The notes under the pieces: model-generated | Databases searched by the model: none | What the model was told of the DNA's origin: nothing | Seen by the model: only the letters and a program-made list of their open reading frames with translations | Assembly (NCBI RefSeq): GCF_009720625.1 | Contig: NZ_CP046266.1 | Coordinates: 3,915,501-3,979,500, forward strand | DNA from: Metabacillus sediminilitoris | Lineage (GTDB): Bacteria > Bacillota > Bacilli > Bacillales > Bacillaceae | DNA length: 64,000 bases | Reading direction: 5' to 3' | In this document: positions 7,888 through 16,025 of the stretch, piece after piece | Position numbering within the stretch: the stretch's first letter is position 1 | Layout: each line of letters opens with the position of its first letter | Translations under genes and position numbers: made by a program

Positions 7888-8151
7888 TCAGTGATACATG
7901 AATAAGATTTTCTCTAGATCGCTGATAAACAGGTTAATTTCATCTTGAGATAAGCGCACTGGCATTTGGTCATATAGGGTAATAATTTGCCCATCATTTT
8001 CATGCCGGTGTTTTTTTAAATAATAATAGATATTATTTAATTGGATTTCGTTAAGGATCGATTCTGTGTTGAAATTTTTTACTTTTTGCAGGGAAAATTC
8101 ATTCATAGATGAATCAAATTCGCCTGCAATAATGTTTCCTTGCATGAACAT
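7888..8151 (-). CDS. Hypothetical 87-residue protein
   Basis: A small cytosolic protein, not recognised. It begins MFMQGNIIAGEFDSSMNEFS, has a Lys/His-rich stretch YYYLKKHRHENDGQI mid-way and ends in a likely helix LSQDEINLFISDLEKILFMYH. The start ATG 8151 is seven bases after AGGAG, a good ribosome site that supports a real gene. It is alone on the minus strand at the edge of an eroded region, and could be a horizontally acquired orphan. Confidence 0.5.
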   Translation of the reverse strand: MFMQGNIIAGEFDSSMNEFSLQKVKNFNTESILNEIQLNNIYYYLKKHRHENDGQIITLYDQMPVRLSQDEINLFISDLEKILFMYH

Positions 8152-8307
8152 GTTATCACTCCTAAAAGATCAGTATAAGTTAGTTTACCCCCCATATTAG
8201 GAACAAATTGTATCTTCAATATAATTATTTAGCTTTAAATGTCTGGAGGAAATAATAATGGGATACATTCAAAAAACATAATGGATTTCCGCGCATGTAT
8301 CAGGAAA

Positions 8308-8351
8308 ATATATGATTCGATTGGATTGTTTTTTCCAATCGAATCATATAT
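8308..8351. repeat. Perfect 18-bp inverted repeat
   Basis: ATATATGATTCGATTGGA and its exact reverse complement flank an eight-base T-rich loop (TTGTTTTT). It has no GC-rich base and no clear T tail after the stem, so it is not a typical terminator. It lies in a non-coding stretch just before a gene remnant and could mark a past insertion or an RNA hairpin. Confidence 0.7.
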
Positions 8352-8371
8352 GGGCAGTGTCCCAAAAATGA

Positions 8372-8503
8372 TATAGAAAAGCAAATGAATTAGCCAAAAG
8401 AGCAAAAGAACTAAACTTCGCTTCATTTATTGTCAGAGATGTGCCGGTACACGATCCTAATTTCGGTGATGTCGGTCAAATGTACGATCCTTTTACGTAT
8501 TAG
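8372..8503 (+). pseudogene. C-terminal remnant of an unknown gene
   Basis: A frame open from a TGA at 8369 to a TAG at 8501 gives YRKANELAKRAKELNFASF followed by IVRDVPVHDPNFGDVGQMYD. There is no start codon or ribosome site, and the protein-like composition suggests the decayed end of a gene. The first part resembles the helix-strand unit of SPOR-type repeats, but I cannot name the family. Confidence 0.35.
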
Positions 8504-8518
8504 GTTGTGTAATAAAAA

Positions 8519-8557
8519 AAGAGTATAAAACCTATGCGGTTTTACACTCGATTTTTG
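8519..8557 (+). terminator. Terminator after the gene remnant
   Basis: GAGTATAAAACC and GGTTTTACACTC arms (one mismatch), then GATTTTTGTTT. It lies 18 bases after the remnant's stop and supports its origin as a real transcription unit. Confidence 0.65.
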
Positions 8558-8701
8558 TTTAATATGTTTTACCAAAATATCGTAACTATCTCCTCAATGT
8601 CATTCTATTACCGTTACAAGAAAAATTACAAAAGCAAAAACAAAGTATCCTCGTTGTTTATTTAGAGGAAATAACTAGGAGAGATACTTCTATCCTCACT
8701 G

Positions 8702-8747
8702 AAAAAAAGAAGACTTGCCGCCAAGAACTATTGGCGAAGGACTTCGT
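8702..8747 (-). terminator. Terminator of the YisP-like gene
   Basis: On the minus strand, CGCCAA and TTGGCG arms inside a longer imperfect stem are followed by CTTCTTTTTTT. It lies about 60 bases downstream of the prenyl-enzyme gene. Confidence 0.5.
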
Positions 8748-8808
8748 TTTTCTAAAAAATAATAAAAGAAAAAACCAATTAATAGGTGTTTAATAAAATA
8801 ACCGGTTC

Positions 8809-9633
8809 TCACTTACTTACTATTTTTGAAACGATTTCATTTACATCAGATCTGCTAATTTTTTCTTTACCTTCTGTTAAGGCGTCAAGTGTACTGTAAG
8901 CTAGCGATAAAGGAATCTCGCAGAAAATACGAATCTGACCTGGTTTAAGACTTTCAATGTATTTATCAGCTAAAGCAAGGTTTCGCTTAGCGTAATTCAG
9001 CATATCTTCAAAAGTCCACCCATCAGGAAAAAAGTCAACCCCACCTCTTTTTCTGTCTTCATCGCGATTACGGAGGATATTGACTGCTTGAAGACCGCGT
9101 CCAAAGGCAATTGAAAGTTCCTTATCTGTTTCAATCGAGTCAGACCACTTCCAAATTTCTGATAGCATGACGCCAACTAATCCAGCGACATAATATGTGT
9201 AATCATCTAAATCACTCTCATTTTTAATTGCCCATTCCTTTTCAACCCACTTGGCCATTCCATCCGCCATTATAGAAGTACTCTTTAGAACTTCATCAAC
9301 AATAGTGGGGGGACAAAACTTAATCCAATCACTTAATCTTAAGGTAACTTCGGGAAGCTCAGTTTTATATGGATTAAATAAATTAGCAAGATCAGCAGCA
9401 CTAGGAGCATTCTGCAATTTATGACTAATGGATTTTAATAAAAGGATTTTAACTTGCTCATCAAGATGAGGATGGTCCTCAATTTCATCAATGGCTCTCA
9501 TACATAAGTATGCAGAGGCTACTGCCTCTTTAAGACCGGAAGATAGATAACTAATAGGTATAGAAAAAGTTCTACTAGTCTTCAATAATATCTCCATTGC
9601 ATCACTTGTTAAAGGGTCGCTCTCTTTATACAT
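8809..9633 (-). CDS. yisP: YisP-like squalene/phytoene synthase-fold enzyme
   Basis: A 274-residue all-helical prenyl enzyme of the squalene/phytoene synthase family. The first Asp-rich motif is RAIDEIEDHP near residue 48. The second reads NILRNRDEDRKRGGVDFFP near 186: where true synthases have R-D-x-x-D-D/E, this has R-N-R-D-E-D. B. subtilis YisP, as I recall, has a comparable change and acts as a farnesyl diphosphate phosphatase rather than a synthase, with a reported role in membrane microdomains and biofilm formation. I infer the same type of activity here. No carotenoid or hopanoid genes lie nearby, which favours the phosphatase reading. Confidence 0.75.
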   Translation of the reverse strand: MYKESDPLTSDAMEILLKTSRTFSIPISYLSSGLKEAVASAYLCMRAIDEIEDHPHLDEQVKILLLKSISHKLQNAPSAADLANLFNPYKTELPEVTLRLSDWIKFCPPTIVDEVLKSTSIMADGMAKWVEKEWAIKNESDLDDYTYYVAGLVGVMLSEIWKWSDSIETDKELSIAFGRGLQAVNILRNRDEDRKRGGVDFFPDGWTFEDMLNYAKRNLALADKYIESLKPGQIRIFCEIPLSLAYSTLDALTEGKEKISRSDVNEIVSKIVSK

Positions 9634-9781
9634 CTATAAAACTCTCCCATCAAAAAATTCATAACACTACGGCAAATTATGTGTATGACTATGTATACAT
9701 GATAACATTGATATTTACGAAAGTTATCTTACAAATTTGAATCGTCATAAAAAAGTCAAAATAATTAACGAGTTATATTTA

Positions 9782-10585
9782 TTATTTTTTTAAAAAAGCT
9801 TTTCCCGCCATTCGTTCAAATAGTCTCGGCATTACCTGATATATTGTACTACCTGCATTCATCCAACCTGGAAGATTGATTTCACGCTTTGGAGTAAACA
9901 TGGAATGAACAATCTTTCGCGCAACCTTGTTCGGATCAAGCATCCACCTTTCAACATTTTTCACATAGTTACCTTGCTTATCAGCAATTGTGAAAAAATC
10001 TGTTTTAATAGGTCCAGGGTTTACAGATGTAACATATATGTTACTGTTTTTCACTTCCATTCGCAGGCTGTTTGTAAAGCCTAATACAGCGTGCTTCGTA
10101 GCTGAATAAAGACTAGACTTTGGTGTGGAAATTTTTCCAGCTTGGGAAGCAATATTAATAATATGTCCTTTTTTTCTTTCAATCATAGCTGGCAGCACCA
10201 TTTTTGTACATGCAACTAACCCATATACATTAACCTCAAACATATTTTTCATTTCATCCATTGTAGCATCTTGAACATTATTAAAGATTCCAAAGCCAGC
10301 ATTATTAACAAGAACATCAATTTGTCCAATTTCTTTTTGAATCGTTGTAAATACATGCTGAATGGAATCAAGATTTTGGACATCTAATGGATAATAATGA
10401 CTCGAAACTCCATAATCATTTTTTATTTTTTCAGCAAGCTGTGCTAAACGCTCCTCCCTTCTTGCCAGAAGGATAAGATGTGCTCCTTGTTTAGCACACT
10501 CAATCGCAATTTTTTCACCAATACCGCTTGATGCTCCAGTAATTGCAACAAAACAGCCTTGTATACGTGTATTCAAATCCGTCAC
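9782..10585 (-). CDS. yqjQ: YqjQ-like short-chain dehydrogenase
   Basis: A 267-residue classical [13 protein letters not shown] at about residues 16-25, [10 protein letters not shown] near 91, and the catalytic [13 protein letters not shown] near 158. The C-terminal extension, [19 protein letters not shown], is typical of the DltE/YqjQ group of oxidoreductases. The substrate is unknown. The start is unclear: GTG 10585 sits inside the ribosome site AGAGGTG, so TTG 10576 may be the true start. It is 10 bases downstream of yqjP on the same strand, matching the yqjP-yqjQ pair of B. subtilis. Confidence 0.82.
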   Translation of the reverse strand: MTDLNTRIQGCFVAITGASSGIGEKIAIECAKQGAHLILLARREERLAQLAEKIKNDYGVSSHYYPLDVQNLDSIQHVFTTIQKEIGQIDVLVNNAGFGIFNNVQDATMDEMKNMFEVNVYGLVACTKMVLPAMIERKKGHIINIASQAGKISTPKSSLYSATKHAVLGFTNSLRMEVKNSNIYVTSVNPGPIKTDFFTIADKQGNYVKNVERWMLDPNKVARKIVHSMFTPKREINLPGWMNAGSTIYQVMPRLFERMAGKAFLKK

Positions 10586-10594
10586 CTCTAAAAG

Positions 10595-11566
10595 TTAAAT
10601 AGCAAAAAATCGATGTGTTTTTTGTGTCACATCAACACTAATTTGTCCAGCCTCTGATAAATAGTCAAGCTGTCCAACTGTTTCAGACATTGTCAGTAAA
10701 AGCTGTTTATCATAGATTTTCGGAAACAGAATTTGGCATACTTGAAATGCTGTTAATGGTTTCTCAATCAAAAATGTCCGGACAAGTTCCGCACGTTCAG
10801 CTTGTTTCTTTAGTCGATATGAAATGAGCTCATGTACAGCCTCTATGTTCTCACCATGTCCAGTGTATGCAATCGAAATTGGTATTTCTAGTAATCGCGA
10901 TATTGACTGATTTAATTGTAGTTGCGGCTTAGGCCTTATTTGCTCACTCGTCATCGGAGGTTCTAGTAAAGGATTTGGAGAAATATGTTTTAAAAGTAAA
11001 TCTCCGCCGATTAATATCCCGGTGCTTTCCTCGTAAAAGGCTAAATGACTTTGAGCATGACCGGGAGTTTCTAAAGTACGCCACCCCGGAAGCCCTCCTA
11101 TTACCTCACCTTCCCTTAAAAAACCCTTCAATTCTCTGTCACATGAATATTCCATCGTTTGTTGATTCAGAGACTCTAATATGGGTAGAAAATGTCGGTC
11201 CACACCGAATTCATTAAACAATTCCTTAAAAAACATCGATTGGCTTCTAAAAAATTGTTGATCCTTCTTTAGCCAAGGTTTATTAAAAGGGTGCCCTATA
11301 ACAGGAATTTCCTCGTTAAAATAATCAAGCATTCCTACATGGTCGGGATGGTGATGTGTGAGCACGATTTGCTCAATATCCTTAGGCGAGTATCCAATTT
11401 GTTTTAATTGATGCTGAAACGAATTCCACGCTTCTTCTGTTTTTGGGCCTGCATCTATGAGAGTTAATTGATCTCCCTTAATGACATACACATTTATGTC
11501 ACCAACTGGAAAAGGTGTTGGCAGCTCTATTTTAAACACATGCTTAGACTGTGTAAGATGATCCAT
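10595..11566 (-). CDS. yqjP: YqjP-like metallo-beta-lactamase fold hydrolase
   Basis: A 323-residue MBL-fold protein. The metal motif LTHHHPDHVGMLDYF lies near residue 73, a further metal His in ETPGHAQSHLAFY near 170 and the Asp in LIGGDLLLK near 192, with YTGHGENI near 234. A C-terminal winged-helix-like part (about 260-323) follows, as in LACTB2-type hydrolases. Hydrolysis of a thioester or ester, or RNA cleavage, are both possible. I chose ATG 11566, preceded by GGGCGGAG, over the ATG 15 bases earlier, which overlaps that site. Confidence 0.82.
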   Translation of the reverse strand: MDHLTQSKHVFKIELPTPFPVGDINVYVIKGDQLTLIDAGPKTEEAWNSFQHQLKQIGYSPKDIEQIVLTHHHPDHVGMLDYFNEEIPVIGHPFNKPWLKKDQQFFRSQSMFFKELFNEFGVDRHFLPILESLNQQTMEYSCDRELKGFLREGEVIGGLPGWRTLETPGHAQSHLAFYEESTGILIGGDLLLKHISPNPLLEPPMTSEQIRPKPQLQLNQSISRLLEIPISIAYTGHGENIEAVHELISYRLKKQAERAELVRTFLIEKPLTAFQVCQILFPKIYDKQLLLTMSETVGQLDYLSEAGQISVDVTQKTHRFFAI

Positions 11567-11749
11567 TTTTCTCCGCCCCATTTATTATATTTGTATAGAT
11601 AATAGATTACCCCATTATTTCTCAATAACCTTATTACTGATATTGTACCTTGTCAGCCATGACTTGTCATTTTATTCAAATAATTTAACTTGACAAGTGC
11701 CTGTCCAGCAATGCATAATGGAAAAAATTCAGACGAAAACAAATATGAA

Positions 11750-11973
11750 AAAAGCATTGACTAGGAATAGTAAATAGTAAGCAGCAAAAGAGAGTGGGGC
11801 TCCCGGCTGAAAGGCTCCATTGCCTATCTTCCTATTGAACCTACCCTACGAGCAGTTAGGAAAACCTAACCGTATTTCTGCGATAAAGAAAACAAAGCTG
11901 GAAATTTTATATTTCAACTAAGGTGGTACCGCGGAGCCATTCCGTCCTTTTTTAAGGACGGAATGGCTTTTTA
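11750..11973 (+). promoter_or_regulatory. Proline T-box leader controlling proI
   Basis: The T-box sequence AAGGTGGTACCGCGG lies at 11920-11934. A terminator stem GCCATTCCGTCC/GGACGGAATGGC with T tail spans 11936-11973. Stem I begins near GACTAGGAATAGTAA, giving AGTA of the loop E motif; opposite it GAA precedes CCT (11840-11842) then A, so the specifier reads proline. Uncharged tRNA-Pro would favour antitermination, in keeping with the proline gene that follows. Confidence 0.9.
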
Positions 11974-12001
11974 TATTGGTGATAAAAAAGGAGGATTTAC
12001 C

Positions 12002-12865
12002 ATGGAGAAGATTGGATTTATTGGAGCGGGATCAATGGCAGAAGCAATGATTGCAGGTCTTATAAAAGGCGGTGTATTTCAACCCGAGCAAATTATTGTT
12101 GCAAATCATTCAAATACAGAGCGTTTGCAGGAACTGTCAAAAAAATACAGAATTAACACGACTCATAATAAAATATCTTTAGTCAAAGATGTATCAATTA
12201 TCGTTTTAGCAGTAAAACCAAAGGACATAAAAAGTAGTTTGGATGGCCTTCAAGAATATATTCATGACCAACTCATCGTTTCTCTATTAGCCGGAATCAC
12301 AATCGATACAATTAATAGTATCATTGGGAGACAAACAGCCGTCATACGAGCAATGCCAAATACATCTGCAGCAATTGCCAAATCAGCAACTGCCATCGCT
12401 GCTAGTGAAAACGTAACAATGAGTCAAATCAATAAATGTAAAGCACTTTTTGAAGCTATTGGAATATGTAAAATTGTGGATGAAGGTCAACTAGATGCAG
12501 TAACAGGGCTTTCAGGCAGTGGACCTGCATATGTTTATTTTCTAGTAGAAGCAATGGAAAAGGCAGCCGTTGAAGTTGGGTTAGATATGGTTGTAGCAAG
12601 AGAACTCATCGCTCAAACATTGCTAGGAGCATCTTCCATGATTGCATCTTCTGAAAAATCACCTTATCAACTTAGAAAGGAAGTCACAAGCCCTAACGGA
12701 ACGACCGAAGCAGGAATTAACATCCTAAAAGAGCAAGATGTAGAAAAGGCCCTTGTCTCCTGTATTAAACGAGCAACTGAAAGAGCAACAGAATTAAAAG
12801 ATATGTTTACAGAGGAACTTGTCCTATCTCATTCTAAACTTGAGCTTAATGGACAATCCAAATAA
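12002..12865 (+). CDS. proI: Pyrroline-5-carboxylate reductase
   Basis: A 287-residue P5C reductase, reducing pyrroline-5-carboxylate to proline with NAD(P)H. The N-terminal Rossmann loop is IGFIGAGSMAEAMI (residues 4-17), the mid region has AVIRAMPNTSAAI near 115, and the C-terminal dimer domain holds the signature SGSGPAYVYFLVEAM near 162 and SPNGTTEAGI near 225. ATG 12002 follows AAAAAGGAGG; the frame extends to 11963 but that part lies in the T-box terminator. It is named proI rather than proC or proG because of the yqj neighbourhood and the T-box. Confidence 0.92.
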   Translation: MEKIGFIGAGSMAEAMIAGLIKGGVFQPEQIIVANHSNTERLQELSKKYRINTTHNKISLVKDVSIIVLAVKPKDIKSSLDGLQEYIHDQLIVSLLAGITIDTINSIIGRQTAVIRAMPNTSAAIAKSATAIAASENVTMSQINKCKALFEAIGICKIVDEGQLDAVTGLSGSGPAYVYFLVEAMEKAAVEVGLDMVVARELIAQTLLGASSMIASSEKSPYQLRKEVTSPNGTTEAGINILKEQDVEKALVSCIKRATERATELKDMFTEELVLSHSKLELNGQSK

Positions 12866-12871
12866 CAGAAT

Positions 12872-12915
12872 AAAAAGGATAGATAAAGTAAAAAATTATA
12901 TTTATCTATCCTTTT
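12872..12915. terminator. Bidirectional terminator between proI and rnz
   Basis: AAAAGGATAGATAAA pairs with TTTATCTATCCTTTT across a 13-base loop, with A and T tracts on both sides, between convergent proI and rnz. Confidence 0.8.
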
Positions 12916-12927
12916 ATTGGATACGAT

Positions 12928-13860
12928 TCATACACGATTTTTAGGAATTTCAATTTGCATAAAATCAGAAGCCAAATAGGACATCGGATAAATCCTTTTA
13001 GCCTCTTCTACTAGCTTCATTAAATCAGCTTCAGTTTGATATCGCGAGCTTATATGTGTAAGAAGAAGCTTTTTAGCCTTCGAATTTCTTGCAATAAATG
13101 CAGCTTGTTTTGTCGTGGAATGATAATAATTATATGCAAGCTCTTCATCTTCTTCAGAAAAAGTAGCCTCATGAACAAGCAAGTCTGCTTCTAATGCAAG
13201 TTCCAAACTAGACTCAGTATATCTTGTATCACCAAGAATTGTTACAATCCTCCCTTTTTGCTGTGGTCCTAGAAAATCCTTACCTTCTAAAATAGTTCCA
13301 TCATCAAGAAGAATCTGCTTCCCTTCTTTAATCTTTTGATAGATTGGACCAGGTTTAATTGAAAAAGCTTCTAATTTATTTACAAGCAGCTTCCCAGGTA
13401 AATCTTTCTCAACAACACGATAACCATATGAATCAATTCCATGCTCTAATTTCTTAGCAATAACCTTAAATTGTTGGTCTTCAAAAACTATGCCTTCCTC
13501 AATTTCTATAAATTTAATTGGGTATGTAAGATGTGAATGACTTACTGAAAGAGAAATTCTTACAAATTCCTCAAGACCTCTTGGTCCGTAAATTGTTAAA
13601 AGATCTTCACCGCCTTGAAATGAACGGCTGCTAATCAACCCTGGCAACCCATATATATGATCACCATGCATATGGGTAATAAAAATCTTCTCTATTTTCC
13701 TAGGTTTAATCGATGTATGTAAAATTTGATGCTGTGTCGCCTCTCCACAATCAAACAGCCATATCGCTTTTCTTTCCTCTAACAATTGAAGAGCTATACT
13801 CGTAACATTTCGTGCTTTTGCCGGTATCCCTGCCCCTGTTCCAAGAAACATGACATTCAC
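12928..13860 (-). CDS. rnz: Ribonuclease Z
   Basis: A 310-residue tRNA 3'-processing endonuclease of the MBL fold. The metal motif [14 protein letters not shown] lies near residue 62, with His in [14 protein letters not shown] near 135, Asp in [10 protein letters not shown] near 211 and the [10 protein letters not shown] motif near 231, where substrate handling occurs. A C-terminal LLTHISSRY provides the last metal His. It removes the 3' trailer of tRNA precursors that lack an encoded CCA. The start is GTG 13860, after TAGGAGG. Length and sequence are those of the long Bacillus enzyme. Confidence 0.93.
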   Translation of the reverse strand: MNVMFLGTGAGIPAKARNVTSIALQLLEERKAIWLFDCGEATQHQILHTSIKPRKIEKIFITHMHGDHIYGLPGLISSRSFQGGEDLLTIYGPRGLEEFVRISLSVSHSHLTYPIKFIEIEEGIVFEDQQFKVIAKKLEHGIDSYGYRVVEKDLPGKLLVNKLEAFSIKPGPIYQKIKEGKQILLDDGTILEGKDFLGPQQKGRIVTILGDTRYTESSLELALEADLLVHEATFSEEDEELAYNYYHSTTKQAAFIARNSKAKKLLLTHISSRYQTEADLMKLVEEAKRIYPMSYLASDFMQIEIPKNRV

Positions 13861-14214
13861 TATATTTCCTCCTAAAAATCACTTTAATTCAAGAATACAT
13901 GAATGAGATCGAAAGTGAAATGACAAACATTTGTTTATTGTTTGTTAATATAACTTACAGAATAATAAAAAAATTTTAATAAAAATTAGTCTTTTAACAC
14001 GATATTTTTCGAGTTATCGTTTATACTATATTAGATGAGAGGATAATATTAGTTTTACAATTACATACAGGATCAATTGTTGTAAAGTTTATTTTGCAAT
14101 CACAGTTCGAAAATTTGAACATCCTTATGAAACATTGTAATATGCTATATTAGGAATCGATTTCATATGTGAATTTTTCACTGAATGAATAAATTGTAAT
14201 TGATAAAGTGAGGT
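13861..14214. promoter_or_regulatory. Divergent AT-rich promoter region of rnz and zwf
   Basis: 354 bases without a gene. TATACT at about 14030 could be a -10 element reading toward zwf, which would give an untranslated leader of about 175 bases. I see no T-box, riboswitch or strong hairpin in it. Confidence 0.4.
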
Positions 14215-15696
14215 ATGAACGTGATTACTCAAGAAAAACATCCTAAAGCAATTATTGTTATTTTCGGTGCAACTGGAGATTTAGCAAAACGTAAGTTGTT
14301 TCCATCCATCTACCGCTTAGTTGAAAACAATAAAATAAGCCAAGAGTTTGCGGTAGTAGGTGTAGGAAGAAGACCATGGTCAAATGATGAGTTTCGAAAC
14401 AATGTATCTGATTCCATTCAAACAGCGATGAAGGAATCAAAAGAACTAGACGATTTCACATCTCATTTTTATTATCATCCATTTGATGTCACAAATCCTA
14501 CTTCTTATTTAGAACTGAATAATTTGTTGAACAATCTAGATGGTACATACGAAACAGAAGGTAACCGTGTCTTCTTTTTAGCGATGGCACCAGAATTTTT
14601 TGGTACAATTGCACAAAATTTAAAGAAGCAAGGTTTAACTGCTACAAATGGTTGGAGTCGAATTGTAATTGAAAAACCATTTGGACATGATCTTCCATCA
14701 GCTCAAAAACTAAACCAGGAAATACGCGAAGCTTTTAACGAAGATCAAATATACCGTATTGACCATTACTTAGGAAAAGAAATGGTCCAAAACATTGAAG
14801 TAATTCGTTTCTCAAATGCTCTATTCGAACCTTTATGGAATAATCGTTACATATCAAACATTCAAATAACATCAAGTGAAACATTGGGTGTAGAAGACCG
14901 TGGACGTTATTATGAAAATTCAGGTGCTTTGCGGGATATGGTTCAAAACCATATGCTTCAAATGGTCGCGTTATTGGCAATGGAGCCCCCTATCAAACTT
15001 AATACAAATGAGATTAGAAGTGAAAAAGTAAAGGTACTAAGAGCGCTTCGTGCAGTATCTGAAGATGAAGTAAAAGATTACTTTATTCGTGGACAATATT
15101 CAAATGGGGAATTAGATGGTAAACAATTAATTGCCTACCGTGATGAAAATAATGTTGATGACGATTCTCAAACAGAAACGTATGTAGCTGGAAAGTTGTT
15201 AATAGATAACTTTAGATGGGCTGGTGTACCATTCTACATTCGTACTGGTAAGAGAATGGCTGCAAAATCAACAAAAATCGTCGTTCAATTTAAAGATATT
15301 CCTATGAACCTTTATTATAAAAAAGGGGAAACTGTTCCACCTAATTTACTCATTATAAATATCCAGCCTGATGAGGGAATTACTCTCCATTTAAATGTAA
15401 AGAAAGATGGCGGAAACTCTAAACCAGTTAAATTGGATCTTTCAAACAATTTCTTTGATGGAATTAACACACCTGAAGCATATGAAAAGCTGCTTTACGA
15501 TTGCATGAGAGGAGATGCAACAAATTTCACTCACTGGGATGAGGTTGCATTATCTTGGAGCTTCGTTGATCCAATCTCAGAAGCTTGGAAAAAAGGGAAA
15601 GCTGAACTTACAACATACCCTTCAGGATCAATGGGACCAAAAGAAGCGGACGAATTACTTAAAGATGATGATAACGAATGGTTGCCTGTTAACTAA
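14215..15696 (+). CDS. zwf: Glucose-6-phosphate 1-dehydrogenase
   Basis: A 493-residue enzyme oxidising glucose-6-phosphate to 6-phosphogluconolactone with NADP+, the first step of the oxidative pentose phosphate path. The N-terminal nucleotide loop is IFGATGDLAKRKL (about residues 16-28), the active-site signature RIDHYLGKEMVQN is near 182, and IEKPFGHD is near 153. The length is normal. ATG 14215 follows GTGAGGT. In B. subtilis zwf neighbours gnd-like yqjI and yqjH; here a dinB homologue follows convergently and no gnd is present. Confidence 0.95.
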   Translation: MNVITQEKHPKAIIVIFGATGDLAKRKLFPSIYRLVENNKISQEFAVVGVGRRPWSNDEFRNNVSDSIQTAMKESKELDDFTSHFYYHPFDVTNPTSYLELNNLLNNLDGTYETEGNRVFFLAMAPEFFGTIAQNLKKQGLTATNGWSRIVIEKPFGHDLPSAQKLNQEIREAFNEDQIYRIDHYLGKEMVQNIEVIRFSNALFEPLWNNRYISNIQITSSETLGVEDRGRYYENSGALRDMVQNHMLQMVALLAMEPPIKLNTNEIRSEKVKVLRALRAVSEDEVKDYFIRGQYSNGELDGKQLIAYRDENNVDDDSQTETYVAGKLLIDNFRWAGVPFYIRTGKRMAAKSTKIVVQFKDIPMNLYYKKGETVPPNLLIINIQPDEGITLHLNVKKDGGNSKPVKLDLSNNFFDGINTPEAYEKLLYDCMRGDATNFTHWDEVALSWSFVDPISEAWKKGKAELTTYPSGSMGPKEADELLKDDDNEWLPVN

Positions 15697-15745
15697 GATA
15701 AATTCAACACACATTCGTTAGAGATATTTGTAAAAAACACTAACA

Positions 15746-15784
15746 ATAAGCCACTCTCTCCTTTAATAGAGAGTGGCTTATTGT
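15746..15784 (+). terminator. zwf terminator
   Basis: AATAAGCCACTCTCT and AGAGAGTGGCTTATT arms form a perfect 15-bp stem with a seven-base loop, 50 bases after the zwf stop. Confidence 0.85.
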
Positions 15785-15785
15785 C

Positions 15786-15969
15786 TAATGTCATTCAAGT
15801 CTCGAATGAAAGCTGCAGCATTACAATTAAAATGTCATGGTTTATTATAGAAACTGTTCAAAAGTAGAAAAAATGTGCGAATTAGCTCGTCTATTTGCCT
15901 CATACCTTCTCTTATTTGCTGCATAAAATAGAAGTGTAAGAACTACCCAAACAATCTCCTTAATTTTTT
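15786..15969 (+). other. Gene-poor stretch ending in a plus-strand terminator
   Basis: A region between the zwf terminator and a second plus-strand hairpin, with no convincing protein frame (only MCELARLFASYLLLFAA from 15869). Because it has its own terminator at its 3' end, a small RNA or a gene remnant is possible. I see no promoter that I would defend. Confidence 0.25.
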
Positions 15970-16000
15970 GAGCTATTACTTAGTAATAGCTCTATTTTTT
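15970..16000 (+). terminator. Second plus-strand terminator after zwf
   Basis: GAGCTATTA and TAATAGCTC with a four-base loop, followed on the plus strand by TATTTTTTA. The minus strand has an A tract instead, so it does not serve dinB. Confidence 0.65.
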
Positions 16001-16025
16001 ATCGGTCAATCATTCCAATGGTCAG

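Noticed and set aside
8235..8426. 63-residue minus-strand frame over the 18-bp inverted repeat
   Set aside because: No ribosome site; its sequence derives from the inverted repeat and AT-rich DNA.
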